Source of the DNA: Rhizophagus clarus
Taxonomy: Eukaryota; Glomeromycota; Glomeromycetes; Glomerales; Glomeraceae
DNA: 64,000 nt
Direction: 5' to 3'
Assembly (NCBI GenBank): GCA_015698045.1
Contig: BLAL01000075.1
Span: forward strand, 558,001 to 622,000
Shown here one piece after another: positions 1 through 10,896 of the stretch (position 1 is its first letter; the number at the start of each line of letters is the position of its first letter). A model generated the notes under the pieces. That model searched no databases, had not been told where the DNA came from, and was given only the letters and a program-made list of their open reading frames with translations. The position numbers and the translations under genes were made by a program.

Positions 1-886
1 AATATAACAGTAATAATTCTTTTAATATAAGAACATTAACTAATATTCTTTTCTTTTTTTTTTTTGTAGGAATGGACTTTTTTGCAATTAATACATGGTC
101 TTTGAAGTAATGTGAGAGGGGAGAATGTTAAAGATTCTTTTTAATATAAACATTAACTAACATTCTTTTCTTTTTATAGGCACAGAACAGCTTTTATTTT
201 TAAAGAAAGTTTACCAGTTTGAGAATTTTCTTGGCTTGGCTTAGCTCAGCTCACTTTGGCTTAAGTTAGATTTTTTTTTCAAGCTGAGCTGGCTTATGTG
301 GAACACTAGCTTGTAATTTCCTTTTCATAGAGTCAGTTTGTTTCAATTTCTCAATTTTGATATTTTATTTAAGAAGCAACTATTATTTATTTATTTTTTT
401 TTACTTTTAGGATGCTGGAGTCTTTGACAAACCCAAACTTAAAAATATATAGTATGCATAAGAATTTTACTTAATTGCTTTAAAGAAATGTGTTAACATT
501 TCTTTTTTTTTACTTTTAGAATACTAAATTCTTGGATGAACAGTGCAGCATCTTAAAGTATATTAATATGTACTGTATATCAATAATAAAGAAAACCTAA
601 TTTTGGTTTTTATTTTAGTGTAAAGGGTTTTATTACAATAAATAAAATGTTAATAAATATTGATAAAATATTTTAATATATGTATAAATTTATTAGTGAT
701 TGAAATTAAAAAAGTAAAAGATAGAACACTGAAATTATGCTGAACCATATAAAATTTTTAAAAATATCCATAAATATTTGTAAATATCTGTAAAATCTGT
801 GAAAATTATCTGTAAATATAAATTGCTATCCAGATATCTGCATATCTGGATGTATATCCAGATAGATCATCCATGGATCTAACCTC
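1..886. other. gene-poor AT-rich left edge
   Basis: I see no supportable gene. There are two imperfect copies of a short unit (about 29-70 and 147-182) consisting of AACATTAACTAA, then a T-rich run, then a TAGG that resembles an intron 3' end. Two more T-rich ACTTTTAG acceptor-like ends occur near 400-410 and 510-520. They could be intron ends of a gene lying to the left, or repeats, but no exon between them holds a convincing frame. Confidence 0.4.
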
Positions 887-1094
887 TAATTTGACCATAA
901 TTTGACCATAATTTGACCATAATTTGACCATAATTTGACCATAATTTGACCATAATTTGACCATAATTTGACCATAATTTGACCATAATTTGACCATAAT
1001 TTGACCATAATTTGACCATAATTTGACCATAATTTGACCATAATTTGACCATAATTTGACCATAATTTGACCATAATTTGACCATAATTTGATC
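887..1094. repeat. 11-bp tandem satellite, about 19 copies
   Basis: The unit TAATTTGACCA is repeated head to tail with almost no variation. Because 11 is not a multiple of 3 and the unit lacks stops on the minus strand, all three minus frames stay open and give the same 11-residue peptide cycle, so the open frames here are an artefact of the repeat and not genes. Confidence 0.95.
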
Positions 1095-1160
1095 ATCAAT
1101 CAACCATCAATCAACCATCAATCAACCATCAATCAACCATCAATCAACCATCAATCAACG
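1095..1160. repeat. second 11-bp tandem satellite, about 6 copies
   Basis: The unit ATCAATCAACC abuts the preceding array directly and has the same 11-bp period. Aligned base for base with ATAATTTGACC it matches at 7 of 11 positions, so the two arrays may derive from one another. More degenerate TGATTGAT-like text continues to about 1300. Confidence 0.9.
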
Positions 1161-1439
1161 ATCATTGATCTTTCAATTGGCAACCTGATTTTTGACATCA
1201 TCCAGCATCAATCAGGTAATACGATTTATTGCCAATTGAATATTGATTCGTTTGATTGTTCATCAATCCTGATAGCTGATTGATAACTGATTGATAGCTG
1301 ATTTGACATTATTTGACCTGTGTAAGTGTCTATTAGTAAAAAAATATTAGCTAATATATGTCACTGCCCTAATAACAGTTAGCATGTCATAATTTAATAA
1401 TCCAATCAACTGATGATGTTAAGAATAAATCTGAGAAAC

Positions 1440-2170
1440 CTACTTGACCTTCAATAGGTGAAAATGAAGTCCTGTAACAGGTTCCCAATGTTCTTTACAT
1501 GTTGGTTGATACCATCTTTCAAAATTTGGAGCTTATGTCCATACAAAACAAAAAAAAATTAATATATAATTTCTTAAAATAAATCAAGTTTTCGAAACAA
1601 AAACTTACTGGGTACTATATTTCAAAATCGAACTCGAATTACTACAGAACAAGTGAAAATAAAGTTAATGAGTAATTTTCTTTATAAAAAAAAAAAAATT
1701 TGAATCAAAAAAATAAAAACATACTAAGGTATCCAGTTTTTATCCATCCGATATCTTCGAAGTTTAGGGCCGGGTTTTTATAAAAAAATAATCAAGAAAA
1801 AAAAAATGAAACATTAGTAAACGTTAAAAAAAAAATACTTAGAAAAATCCTCTTTACCAAAAATCCGTGTCCAGTAGTTCAAAGAACGACCGTCTAACCA
1901 AAATCACGCGCATCCAAAACACTAATAGAACTGGTCGTCTACAGAAGAAAAAAAATCAAGATGTTAGTAACCGTTTCGTTAAAACAATCGCAAAAAACAT
2001 TTTTACTTACGAAAATTCCAGAGACCTGAGGCAGCTGCCTAAAAAATATAAACTATTTGATAGCACCACAAACAAAAACTTACACGTCTAAAGAGATCCA
2101 AAGAGAAGGCCGCCTAAAAAAAAGAAACTGGCAATATTCGTTAAAAAATATCATGGTGAATATATAAAAA
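1440..2170 (-). pseudogene. possible intron-riddled gene or relic
   Basis: The minus strand holds several short segments flanked by good splice signals: a 30-nt segment near 2095-2125 between TTTTTTTTAG and GTAAGT, a 28-nt segment near 2010-2040 ending at GTAAGT, a segment near 1850-1935 entered by TTCTTCTGTAG, and one near 1600-1640 ending at GTAAGT. A terminal segment (about 1443-1533) reads APNFERWYQPTCKEHWEP and ends at a stop. I could not chain all pieces in one frame, so this may be a decayed gene or one whose exons I mis-set. I do not recognise the family. Confidence 0.25.
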
Positions 2171-2179
2171 ATGAATGCT

Positions 2180-2500
2180 TCGGACTTGACTCTAAGAGGC
2201 TGATGACTACCAAGAAATAACTTGGATACCTTCTAACTCATAACTTCACCGCCAAGGACTGGAACAGACATGAAGCTATGGCGTATCCTTGGTAAACAAG
2301 GGAAGTCCACAGACACGAGAAACTTCGGCATAGTTGTACCCTCTTTATTTTCCATTTAGTGTCATACGTTATAACTTACTTTAGATTTGGTTTTAAGAGA
2401 CTGATGTCCACTAAGAAATAAACTTGGATACCTTTGACTCATAACTTCATCGCAGAACTGGAACAGACATGAAATTATGGGCTTATGGCGTCTCCTGAAA
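2180..2500. repeat. imperfect direct duplication of ~100 bp
   Basis: About 100 bases starting near 2197 recur near 2394. Both copies contain CTGATG, CTTGGATACC, CTCATAACTTCA, CTGGAACAGACATGAA and TTATGGCGT or CTATGGCGT in the same order, separated by about 200 bp. Small indels distinguish them. No coding frame is convincing. Confidence 0.65.
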
Positions 2501-4932
2501 ATGATCAAAAATTCACGTGATATAACGCGTTCCCCCGGCGCTCACTGACTCCTCATTCCTCAACCAGTTTCGTAATCACGCAAAACTGGTTAGTCGTGAA
2601 ACCAAGCCAACTTTCCTAATTCGGTCATATATATATATATATACATAGTCATTTTACATCGGATTTCGTTTTCCAAGGGCGGTTAGGTGTGGGTATGGTT
2701 AATTTCTATTATTATAGAACAAATGGATGAAGACAAGGAAATGTCTCCATGGTGATGGATTAAAGAGCTTTTATTCCGGCGACTTTCAATCTCAAATAAC
2801 GTTATATTTTACGGATTGATAAGACATTATAAAGTTAATTATACGAAGGAGTGGGAGTTTCTGTCATTCTATTTCTCAATTCTTCGATAATTCTTTCTAG
2901 TGATTTCTTTCCTTGCAGCAGAAAGTCAAAGTTGTTAGCAAATCGCAGTCATATTTGGACGTAATACACTCAATAGAACAGCTAACCAATTTTGTTATAG
3001 CTATTATTTTATTACTTAAACAGCTATCGCTATTTGTATTATATTTTATTATCTTTAACGATTATGAAATCAAAGTAATAAAAATCTAAAATTCAAGGTC
3101 CGGATTTTTAGATCGCACTATTTTTTTTACATTTCTAAATAGATCACGCGAAATATTTTTTTTTTTTTTTTTTTATAGATCGCACATAAAAAATTTCTAA
3201 AATTAATTTTTCTTAATCAATCGTACTATAATTATTTAAAAACTAGTTATAGAGTTCATGTAAATTAACTTTAATTATGGTTATTAATATAATCAACATG
3301 TTGCTTTATTAAAATTTCTTTCTTCCTTAAAAAAAGATTAAAAAAATCAACCATTATACGGAGTTGTAGGTTTTAGTTTTACAATCCCGGCGCGAAAAAA
3401 CGGGTGACTTATACAATTTTTAATCTCGTCGCTGCCATTATAATATTGAAAACTTTGATTGGCTGAGTTTAGGATGATCCGCATTGAAGTTACACAAAGT
3501 AATCAGTTAAAACCACAACCACAGCAAAAATTTTATTTTTATGAAATATTATCTTTATAACGTAAAATGAACGATCAAAATGCATCTGTTGAAGCTGATC
3601 AAAACGACAAATCCCTTCTTTGAAAAAAAAAATAACTTTAAGGATCTAATTAACAAAAATCAGATACAAGTTATTGAGAACACAACACGTTTTTCACAAG
3701 TGTAGTTACATGTTAAAATTGATGATGTGTTCTATTACTCGCCTAATGACAATTATAATGATTCTGAAGAATCCAAAACGATAACAATTAAGTTTAGCAT
3801 CCGTATTGTATCTGATCAACTCTGATTCGGTAAGTTTTCTTGAAGACTGCCAGACTAACTGCCTCGTCTCATTTCTCTCAAGAAAATGTACAAGGAAATC
3901 CATAAATTTCCGACCGCAAATACTTAGTCGACCTCAAGACGAAAGGACTCACTACTCCTGAAAAATTTTTTACATAGTGGAATGAGAGTCATCTAGAATT
4001 CAAATAAACAGTTAATCACGAAGATGGTTATCCTTCCCGCTATAATTTCTACTGGGGTGAGTATAGAGATTGAGGTTAGGATATCGTGAACAGATGCGAA
4101 AGTTTAATCAAGCTTTCCTTATACCATTTTATGAACAATTTAAGTAATGCAATTTCTATTAATAAAAATACTTTTAATTAAATAAATTATCATAATTTAA
4201 ATATGAACATTAAATTTCAAATTAATAACGAGCAAACTTTTATTGATATATTGGTTTAAAATTACGATTAAAAGTATTTTCATCCCTTAAAGGAGGCACC
4301 TTTTCAGTAGCAAGTTCGATTACAAATAGTTAAGTTTGAATATATTGGCTATCACCCAATAAGTTGCAAATATTAGAACCTACGAATGAATCAAACTTCC
4401 AATGCGATGTTATTCTAGAACAAAATATTACTACATCAGCCGAGACCCTAGCAAGCACTGTCTTCAAAGGTCGAAGTGGAGCCAACTTTAGCCGAAAAGT
4501 ATCACATAGAAGCCGAGTTCGATTATGAAACATGGTTAGTGAAGCCAGTTGCATGGTTCGACAATTGTCCACGCTTAATTATTGTCCAAAGCGTAGTAAA
4601 AAGTTTCTTGAGGTTTAATATTTATATTAGGGCAATTAACTAATAATAGGTGTAAGAACAAATGCAAATATACGCGAATATTTGGTATCGTTTCATTCCT
4701 TGACTTATAAATCATATCACTTATATTTACAAAATTATAAAATCATATCATTATATTTATTATGTTTATTATAGTATATATGTAATAACTAGAAAATTAG
4801 ACAAATCATCGTATGTCATCTTTAACCTTCAAAGTTTCTAATTGTATTCCCATAATAAATTCTTTCCATGAATACCTTTTCTTCAAACTTCTTCATCACT
4901 TAACGTCAATAATATCGTATATGAATGATTCG
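2501..4932. other. gene-poor stretch with a coding-like relic
   Basis: No intact gene was found. Around 3567-3620 the plus strand starts ATG and reads MNDQNASVEADQNDKSLL before a stop, and near 3708-3835 a frame reads HVKIDDVFYYSPNDNYNDSE before degenerating. The compositional style (acidic, Asn-rich, stop-broken) suggests a decayed family member of unknown identity. A TA microsatellite lies near 2628-2642. Confidence 0.4.
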
Positions 4933-6197
4933 TTAATCAGTTTCTACCAAGCAATCCCATTCTATTTCTTGTCTACCATGAGATTTTAAGTATGCGTTGG
5001 CTTTAGACCAATGACAACAATCAAAAAATCCACGACTGGCAGACAATGGTGACGGATGAACTGTTTGCAGAACTAGGTGTTTTGTCTTAAATATACGAAA
5101 GAAAATTTAGGTTTTAACGAATAATTTTTTGAATATTAAATAAGAACATTATTACCTTGTTAATATTTTTTCCTTTTTTGATGGCGTGATTTCCCCATAA
5201 CATAAAAACTAATCCGCTCTTTTTATCGTTTAAATATTGTATCACAGCATCAGTAAATTTTTCCCATCCCTTTCCACTGTGACTTGCTGCTTCATGTGCT
5301 CGTACAGTAAGTGAGGTATTTAAAAGGAGAACTCCAGCCTTGGTCCAATTAACAAGATTACCGTGTTTCGGAATCTGAAATGATGGAATATCCTTTTTCA
5401 AGGCTTTATATATATTGATCAACGATGGTGGTGGCGGAACGCCATGCGGAACACTAAAACATAGGCCATGAGCTTGACCGTTATCATGATATGGATCTTG
5501 TCCTATAATAACAACTTTGACTGAAGATGGTGGGGTAAATCTTGACCAACTATAAATTTCCGATTCTATCATAAAAGTTAAATATTAAAATAAAATCGTT
5601 ATAAATAAAAGAAAATTATAACTTGGCACTATGACACTATAGCGCTGGTAGTAATTTAACTGGAATTAAAATTAGGTTAAAGCTAGAATTAGGGTTAGAC
5701 CGTCTATTAAATTAGGATCTCGAGAACATTGAAAGGATTATTATATATCATATCAGCACTGTAGTATCATAGCGCCAAATTACAAAACTTTATCAATTAT
5801 ACCAGGTGGAAAAATTTTCTTATTATTATCTTTCTCTCTTTGAAGATATTTCTTAAGCTAAAATAAAAAAAAAAAAAAAAAAGATCAAACCGCATCAAGT
5901 TCGCGTATCATATATGTAAAAGCTCTATTAAAACGCGGTTTAGTTTACCTCTATAAAAAAGGGCTTTTGTATCACATCACTTAAAACTTTCAACCATTCA
6001 CTATCCATAGTATTAATTTCTAGACTCAATAATTCTTTATTTTCATCTCCTATTTTGTCTAATAAGGTTTCAGAGTTAAAAGTTTGTTTCCGAGGTTGAG
6101 CCTTGATAAAAGATGAAAGAGAACTCTGTACTGAAGCGGTTATTTTTTGCTTTTTATTATTGTCAATAGAAGCGGAGGCGACTTTACGTTTAATCAT
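4933..6197 (-). CDS. UNG1: uracil-DNA glycosylase (family 1, UNG)
   Basis: Removes uracil from DNA to start base-excision repair. Four exons on the minus strand: 6197-5949, 5857-5803, 5565-5156 and 5085-4933, joining in frame to 288 residues, the usual size of the family. Motif A GQDPYHD places the catalytic Asp near residue 125, LLLNTSLTV holds the uracil-binding Asn, and HPSPLS places the catalytic His near 248. The last motif is in the final exon, so the third-exon frame alone would lack it. The basic N-terminus contains QSSLSSFI (residues 24-31), which resembles a PCNA-interacting PIP box, as in nuclear UNG. The start is the ATG at 6197; the frame extends upstream but only with a GTG, so a mitochondrial presequence isoform is not evident. 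The gene is divergent from the membrane-protein gene at 6809. Confidence 0.95.
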
Positions 6198-6808
6198 TTT
6201 TTGCGAAAAATGGCGAAAAATGGTGAGAAATTTTAATTTTTCTCTTGAACTCCACACCTATATATACTGTATATGCGGATCAAAATTGGTCACACAAAAG
6301 CACACGAGGAAATATCATTGTAATGTGGGAGTTGTAGTACACTGAGTTAGTCCGAGTGTACGAAGAACATTATCGGATGGTGTAACATGATTTATTATTG
6401 CTTCTATTGCTTCGAAAACTTAAACGCGTCAAATTTTAACTGCGGACGGATGCGGACGGAGTGAATTAATCACTGCGTCACATCACACAACCTTATTGTG
6501 GTAATCAAAGGTAATCAATCAAATGCAATTGTAACTGTAACACACATTAAACACATTATCATTAAGAGTTTATTTGTAGTAACTATAGGGTTTCAGACTT
6601 GCAGAGAAGATAAAAGCCGAATTCCGAAATAAAGGATCAATCAATAATTGTTTTTAAAAGTGGCATCGGAGATCATCATATTAGTAAGCAGCCGCATTTT
6701 ATAAAATATAAATTCAGAAAAAAAACCTTTTTTCCCTTTTTTTACGTTTCTTTTTGACGTATAAAAAAAATAAAATAAAATATATTATTACTAGATAATT
6801 GAAAGAAT
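6198..6808. other. divergent intergenic region
   Basis: This 610-bp spacer lies between the uracil-DNA glycosylase start and the membrane-protein start and probably contains both promoters. A direct GCGGACGGA doublet is visible near 6443-6461. No other element is clear. Confidence 0.5.
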
Positions 6809-7870
6809 ATGGAAGATAATATGATCGATAATAAAAATAAGCCAAATTTTGCAAATTTCTTTCATTTTAAAGATTTTGATGCTGAAAAATCAGTAACATC
6901 ATGGTTTATATCATCAAAAACATTATTGATAATTAGAGGGATCATTGCATTATACACTTGGATTATATTAATCGGACAATTTATAGATACCGTAATTTAT
7001 GGTGGAACGGATTATTTTTTTGTATATTTTACAAACTTAGGTTTTGTAGGTCTAACCGCTTATTTTACGGTAAGTGAATAATAAATATGTAATAAATAAA
7101 TTACATAATATATATGTTCTTATATTTTATATTTATTAGACAGCGTTTTACCATTCATATCGATATGTTACTAAAAATAATAAACCGGTTTCTTTTCAAT
7201 ATCAACCCGATATATTAAATTGGCTATTTTGGTTACTTTATCATACAATTGTTCATTATTCGTAAGTCAAAAATATATTTATTTATTTATTTAGTACTTT
7301 TGTTTTTTTCTTTATCGAATAAAAAAAATCATTTTATTATCATTTTTCTTCTTAACAGAACGATAATAATGTTAGCTTATTGGATATTCTTATCAAAGCA
7401 CTTTATACTTGAAAAGCCTCTTCCATATAGATGGTGGTTAAATGTATCAATGCATGGGTCAAACTTTTTATTAACTATGATAGAAATATTTTTAAATCGT
7501 CAAATTATGGTCGCTTCTTTTGTCATTTTATGCCTTACCATACAAATCTTTTACATGTTTGTCGTTTTTATAAATTATGCTTTGTAAGTTATACTTTATT
7601 TTCTTAAACATATAATTTATTTTGTAAAATGAATTTTATTTATTTATTAATTATATTTTTAGAACCTCACAATGGATATATGAATTTATGGATTTTACAA
7701 GAGGATCAATATCGGCTTTATGGTATATTGGATTACTTATTGGATTCACCATAATCTTCTTTATCATGTATGGAGTACATTTATTAAGAGATTCTCTAGG
7801 AAGAAGATTCGATCGTCATAATGATGATTATACAAATAATGACGAACCCGTTTCTTCCATTTCAATTTGA
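6809..7870 (+). CDS. multi-pass membrane protein, Rolling stone / FAR-17a-AIG1-like (copy A)
   Basis: Four exons (6809-7069, 7140-7261, 7359-7583, 7663-7870) join to 271 residues. About six hydrophobic segments are visible. The text IIRGIIALYTWIIL, then YFTNLGFVGLTAYFTTAFYH, a second-exon WLFWLLYHTIVHYS, then SMHGSNFLLTMIEIF recalls the helix pattern of Rolling stone/AIG1-type six-helix proteins (YFT-N near the second helix, a His-x2-Asn helix later). That family link is my inference from pattern only. The C-terminus is short, charged and probably cytosolic. Splice sites are ordinary GTAAGT...AG. A relic (10493-10590) and an inverted intact copy (13322-14300) occur nearby with the same exon phases. 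Biochemical function is unknown. Confidence 0.85.
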
Positions 7871-7970
7871 TTCGATACAGGAAAAAAAAAAAAAAAAATA
7901 TTTTTTGTATAGTAATATAAAGAAATATAATATAATTTTATAATTTAAATTTTCTTAATTTTTTAACAAG

Positions 7971-8117
7971 GTTAATCCTTATTAAGTTAATTGGTTGAAG
8001 ATCTTGACAGCATTCATACATTGTGGCGTAAAAATTATAAATAAACCCCCAACTTTTTTTGTTCATCCTTTTTGTTACCTCTTTTATACGAAAATGATTC
8101 CCAATATATCCATTTAA
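7971..8117 (+). promoter_or_regulatory. duplicated promoter with TATA box and ex-start uORF (BTB copy 1)
   Basis: The block starting TTAATCCTTATTAAGTTAA and continuing through GTGGCGTA to TATAAATA (8036-8043) and CCCCCAACTTTTT is shared with the region before BTB copy 2. The ATG at 8094-8096 corresponds to the start codon used by copy 2 but here opens a 7-codon frame that stops at 8115-8117, so it now acts at most as an upstream ORF. Confidence 0.7.
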
Positions 8118-8246
8118 AGGAAATTTTTCAAATAATAACTCAAATAATAACTCAAATAATAACTCATACAACGCGGAAAATTCAAACAATAGTCCTGGTA
8201 GCGATTCCAATAACAACAACCCTAAAACCCTAATAGTAACAATATC

Positions 8247-9782
8247 ATGAATAATAATCCTAACGACAACAACAATGATGAAAATGATATAGATTCAAGA
8301 AGTATTCATGTAAGCAATGATTCTCATTTTGCTCAATTAGAACAACAGATTGCTTCACAACTTCGTGAACAAAGTCAAGAACTTCTACAGCAACAACAAC
8401 AGCAGCAACAGCAGCAACAGCAGCAAGATGATGGTCAAACTTCAACTACTACACCAATTTTTACAAATAATTATAGACTTGGTTATCCAGTACACATTAT
8501 GAGAGAAATACAACAATCTTCATCAATGTTTTTACCACCAAATTATATCCCACCACGAATTGGTTCAAGATCAAATGAACCTATAGAAACAGCAAAAGTT
8601 GAAAATAATATTAGAAGTGGAGTATTTGCTGATGAATATCCTCTTAATGTTATACCGGTTGAAGAAAATAATAACTTATTTATGAATAGAATTTCATATA
8701 ATACTTGTACTGATGCTTATTATGAAAATGGTGATTTATCTCATAAATATTTAAAAAAATGGAAACAAGGTGCTTATCAATGTGATAATATTGAAACGAA
8801 GATTGAATATGATTGGATGAAAACTTACTTAGCAAGATCTCCTGCTGAGGATAAAATGAATGATGATGGCGAAATTTCTTGGAAATTTGATTATCGTAAT
8901 GGAGGTTACTTGATTAATTCTCTTAAAATAAGATTATTATTTAGTACATTTGATAATGAGGCGAGAATACAGTGGTTTATTAAACCATTACCTACGATGA
9001 AAAATAAAGGCCCATCTTGGAATTTAATTGAGTTTGACCCATACACAGAACGTATACATATAGTAAATGAGATTAAGGATCTTACTCAATTCATTAAAAA
9101 TGAATACGGTTTTATATTAAAGGCTCATTTAAGTGGTGGCGAACAAGATAATATTATATGGCAAAAAGCTCAATTATTTAGACAAGATTGGAGTCGTAAA
9201 TTAGCCAGGGATATGTTAGTTGAAAGCGAAGATACTTTTGGATTGGATGTTAAAGTGGAATTAATACCTGATATTATTGTCGATTCCCTACCAATATTAA
9301 CTGATGATAAATCAAAAGAATCATTTGTTTTAAATGATGAATCGACAAGCGATTTTGTTATCCACTATAAAGTTTCATCTGATGATAATAAAGGCAATGA
9401 AAGTAATTTTTATGTTCATTCTAAAGTATTATCAAAAAGGTCAGATTATTTTAATGCCTTATTGGAATCGAAAATGATTGAATCACAAAATAAATCACTT
9501 ACTTTAACCGACGAAGATATTAATTACGAATCGTTGGAAATAATTCTTAATTATTTATATAAGGGTGAACTTCCAAACATCAAGACTTTTGATGAATGGA
9601 CTACATTATTACGTTATGCTTCTAGATTTCTTATACCTAATTTAGTTCAAAGATGTGAAAAGGCGTTAAAGGGTTTCTTGAATTATGATAATTTAAATGA
9701 AATTGAATCAATTGCTAATGAATATGGAGCTGAGCAATTATTACTATGTTGTAAAAGTTTTGAACCACCTAAAAATAATTAA
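8247..9782 (+). CDS. PAW-BTB fusion protein (copy 1)
   Basis: Single-exon 511-residue protein. Order: Asn/Asp-rich head, the segment SIHVSNDSHFAQLEQQIASQ, about 14 glutamines, a disordered linker, a domain at about 145-330, and a BTB domain at about 365-480 followed by a short BACK-like helix region. The middle domain reads YDWMKTYLARS, then ISWKFDY, GYLINSLKI, IQWF and finally LKAHLSGG with IIWQKAQLFRQDW. This matches the PAW domain at the C-terminus of peptide:N-glycanase (YLARK, ISWKF, VEWKL, ILEAELSRGDGDVAWQ with QLFRQ), a high-mannose glycan binder. BTB domains commonly bind cullin-3. A role as a glycoprotein-directed ubiquitin-ligase adaptor is inference. The start is the ATG at 8247 because an in-frame stop lies at 8223. 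Nearly identical to the copy at 10897 except for N-terminal damage. Confidence 0.9.
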   Translation: MNNNPNDNNNDENDIDSRSIHVSNDSHFAQLEQQIASQLREQSQELLQQQQQQQQQQQQQDDGQTSTTTPIFTNNYRLGYPVHIMREIQQSSSMFLPPNYIPPRIGSRSNEPIETAKVENNIRSGVFADEYPLNVIPVEENNNLFMNRISYNTCTDAYYENGDLSHKYLKKWKQGAYQCDNIETKIEYDWMKTYLARSPAEDKMNDDGEISWKFDYRNGGYLINSLKIRLLFSTFDNEARIQWFIKPLPTMKNKGPSWNLIEFDPYTERIHIVNEIKDLTQFIKNEYGFILKAHLSGGEQDNIIWQKAQLFRQDWSRKLARDMLVESEDTFGLDVKVELIPDIIVDSLPILTDDKSKESFVLNDESTSDFVIHYKVSSDDNKGNESNFYVHSKVLSKRSDYFNALLESKMIESQNKSLTLTDEDINYESLEIILNYLYKGELPNIKTFDEWTTLLRYASRFLIPNLVQRCEKALKGFLNYDNLNEIESIANEYGAEQLLLCCKSFEPPKNN

Positions 9783-10492
9783 GAAATAGGAAAATTTTCA
9801 TGATGGAATGAAAATGATCTTGTCAAGAAGTTTGTGTAAATATATTTTATAAACAATCTATCGATTTGTCTTTTTTTTTGTCGCAGAGATTACCCTTGAT
9901 TTGTCTTAAATTTATGTCTTGTATGAATGAACAACAATGTAATTTATTTAATTTATTTAAATAAAAATGAGTTGAATTTAATGAATGTTATGTTTTAGTA
10001 TATGTAGTGATTATCTGAATATTGCAATCATGTAGAGATCGTAATGTTACTGCGTTCAGTGCGTTGAAAGGTACTATTAGATGTAGTCCTTCGATCGAGT
10101 ATGAATCTAGATCTATCTTTAACTCTGGCCGAAATTATAATTTTGACCAGAATTTATTTTCAAGTGCTGAGCCAATAGACGAAAAAAAAAGTAGATCCGG
10201 AATCCAGATTTTCATTCGGATCTGAATTCCGGATTATCAGATCTGGTGAAAAAGAAGGGTGAATATTTACTTACTAAGACAATAGTAAAGGCGAAAATCA
10301 ACAATGGATATTTTAATTGCATAATTCTTGTAATCTTGTGTTGACACATGACCTTTTTTATGACCTATATGACTTTGGTGACTAAGTCATTTGGCCTATT
10401 ACCTTATGACCTGAACTTAATTAAGGTACAGTAGATCACGTGTTTCATGTTCGAGTTAGGTCCATCTGAACTTTGGACGGTTAAATGCTATG
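9783..10492. other. spacer downstream of BTB copy 1
   Basis: No gene is seen. The 3' flank (TGATCTTGTCAAGAAGTTT) is shared with the 3' flank of BTB copy 2, so the duplication includes the 3' UTR. Short inverted text (GGATCCGAAT-like CCGGAAT / ATTCCGG words) lies near 10195-10235. Confidence 0.5.
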
Positions 10493-10590
10493 ATAAAATA
10501 TTTTTAAAACTCCAAATCTTCTTTTGTTATTTTTGTCTTGCTCTACAAATCTTATACACTTTTGTCATTTTTATAATTATGCAACGTAAG
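10493..10590 (+). pseudogene. relic of membrane-protein exon 3 (copy B)
   Basis: About 98 bases align with the 3' half of exon 3 of the gene at 6809, from AATATTTTTAAA through CTACAAATCTTATACACTTT to TATAATTATGC and the GTAAGT splice donor. A one-base loss in the AAATTATGC region breaks the frame. Neither the rest of exon 3 nor exons 1, 2 and 4 are recognisable around it. It sits before BTB copy 2 as the intact membrane gene sits before BTB copy 1, so it marks the boundary of a tandem two-gene duplication. Confidence 0.8.
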
Positions 10591-10773
10591 TTGATCTTTA
10601 AAAATTTTTTTATATAAAATGATGAATTTTGATCCGATCTTTTTTCATAGAATAACTTTTTTGTATAATTTTAGATATTTTAAGTATAAATTTCTTAAAA
10701 TTCTTTATTTTATATTGGACTAATGACAATAAATGCAACAACTAAGCTTTAAATATAATCAGCCATATGTGAT

Positions 10774-10896
10774 TTAATCCTTATTAAGTTAAGTGATGAA
10801 AATCCTGACGGAAACTGCTCGTCATTTGCATTGTGGCGTAATGATTATAAATACCCCCAACTTTTTTAGTCAGTCAATTATCCTTTTCGTACAAGA
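10774..10896 (+). promoter_or_regulatory. duplicated promoter with TATA box (BTB copy 2)
   Basis: TTAATCCTTATTAAGTTAA, GCATTGTGGCGTAA, TATAAATA (10846-10853) and CCCCCAACTTTTTT follow in the same order and spacing as before BTB copy 1. The TATA box is about 50 bp before the ATG. Confidence 0.7.

Noticed and set aside
806-1103. Three overlapping minus-strand frames with a repeated VKLWSNYGQIM peptide
   Set aside because: They are a by-product of the stop-free 11-bp satellite, which gives the same peptide in every frame.
4330-4572. 80-codon minus-strand frame with mixed composition
   Set aside because: No recognised motif, no splice partners and an unremarkable setting; likely chance in a locally GC-richer patch.
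5940-6257. Longer N-terminus of the glycosylase starting at 6257
   Set aside because: The codon there is GTG; the first ATG is at 6197.
7938-8219. Minus-strand frame with ELLFELLFELLFE repeats
   Set aside because: It is antisense to the former Asn-rich N-terminal coding region and 5' flank of BTB copy 1.
8260-8445. Minus-strand Ala/Val-rich frame
   Set aside because: Antisense of the CAG/CAA polyglutamine tract, as is the one at 11054-11245.
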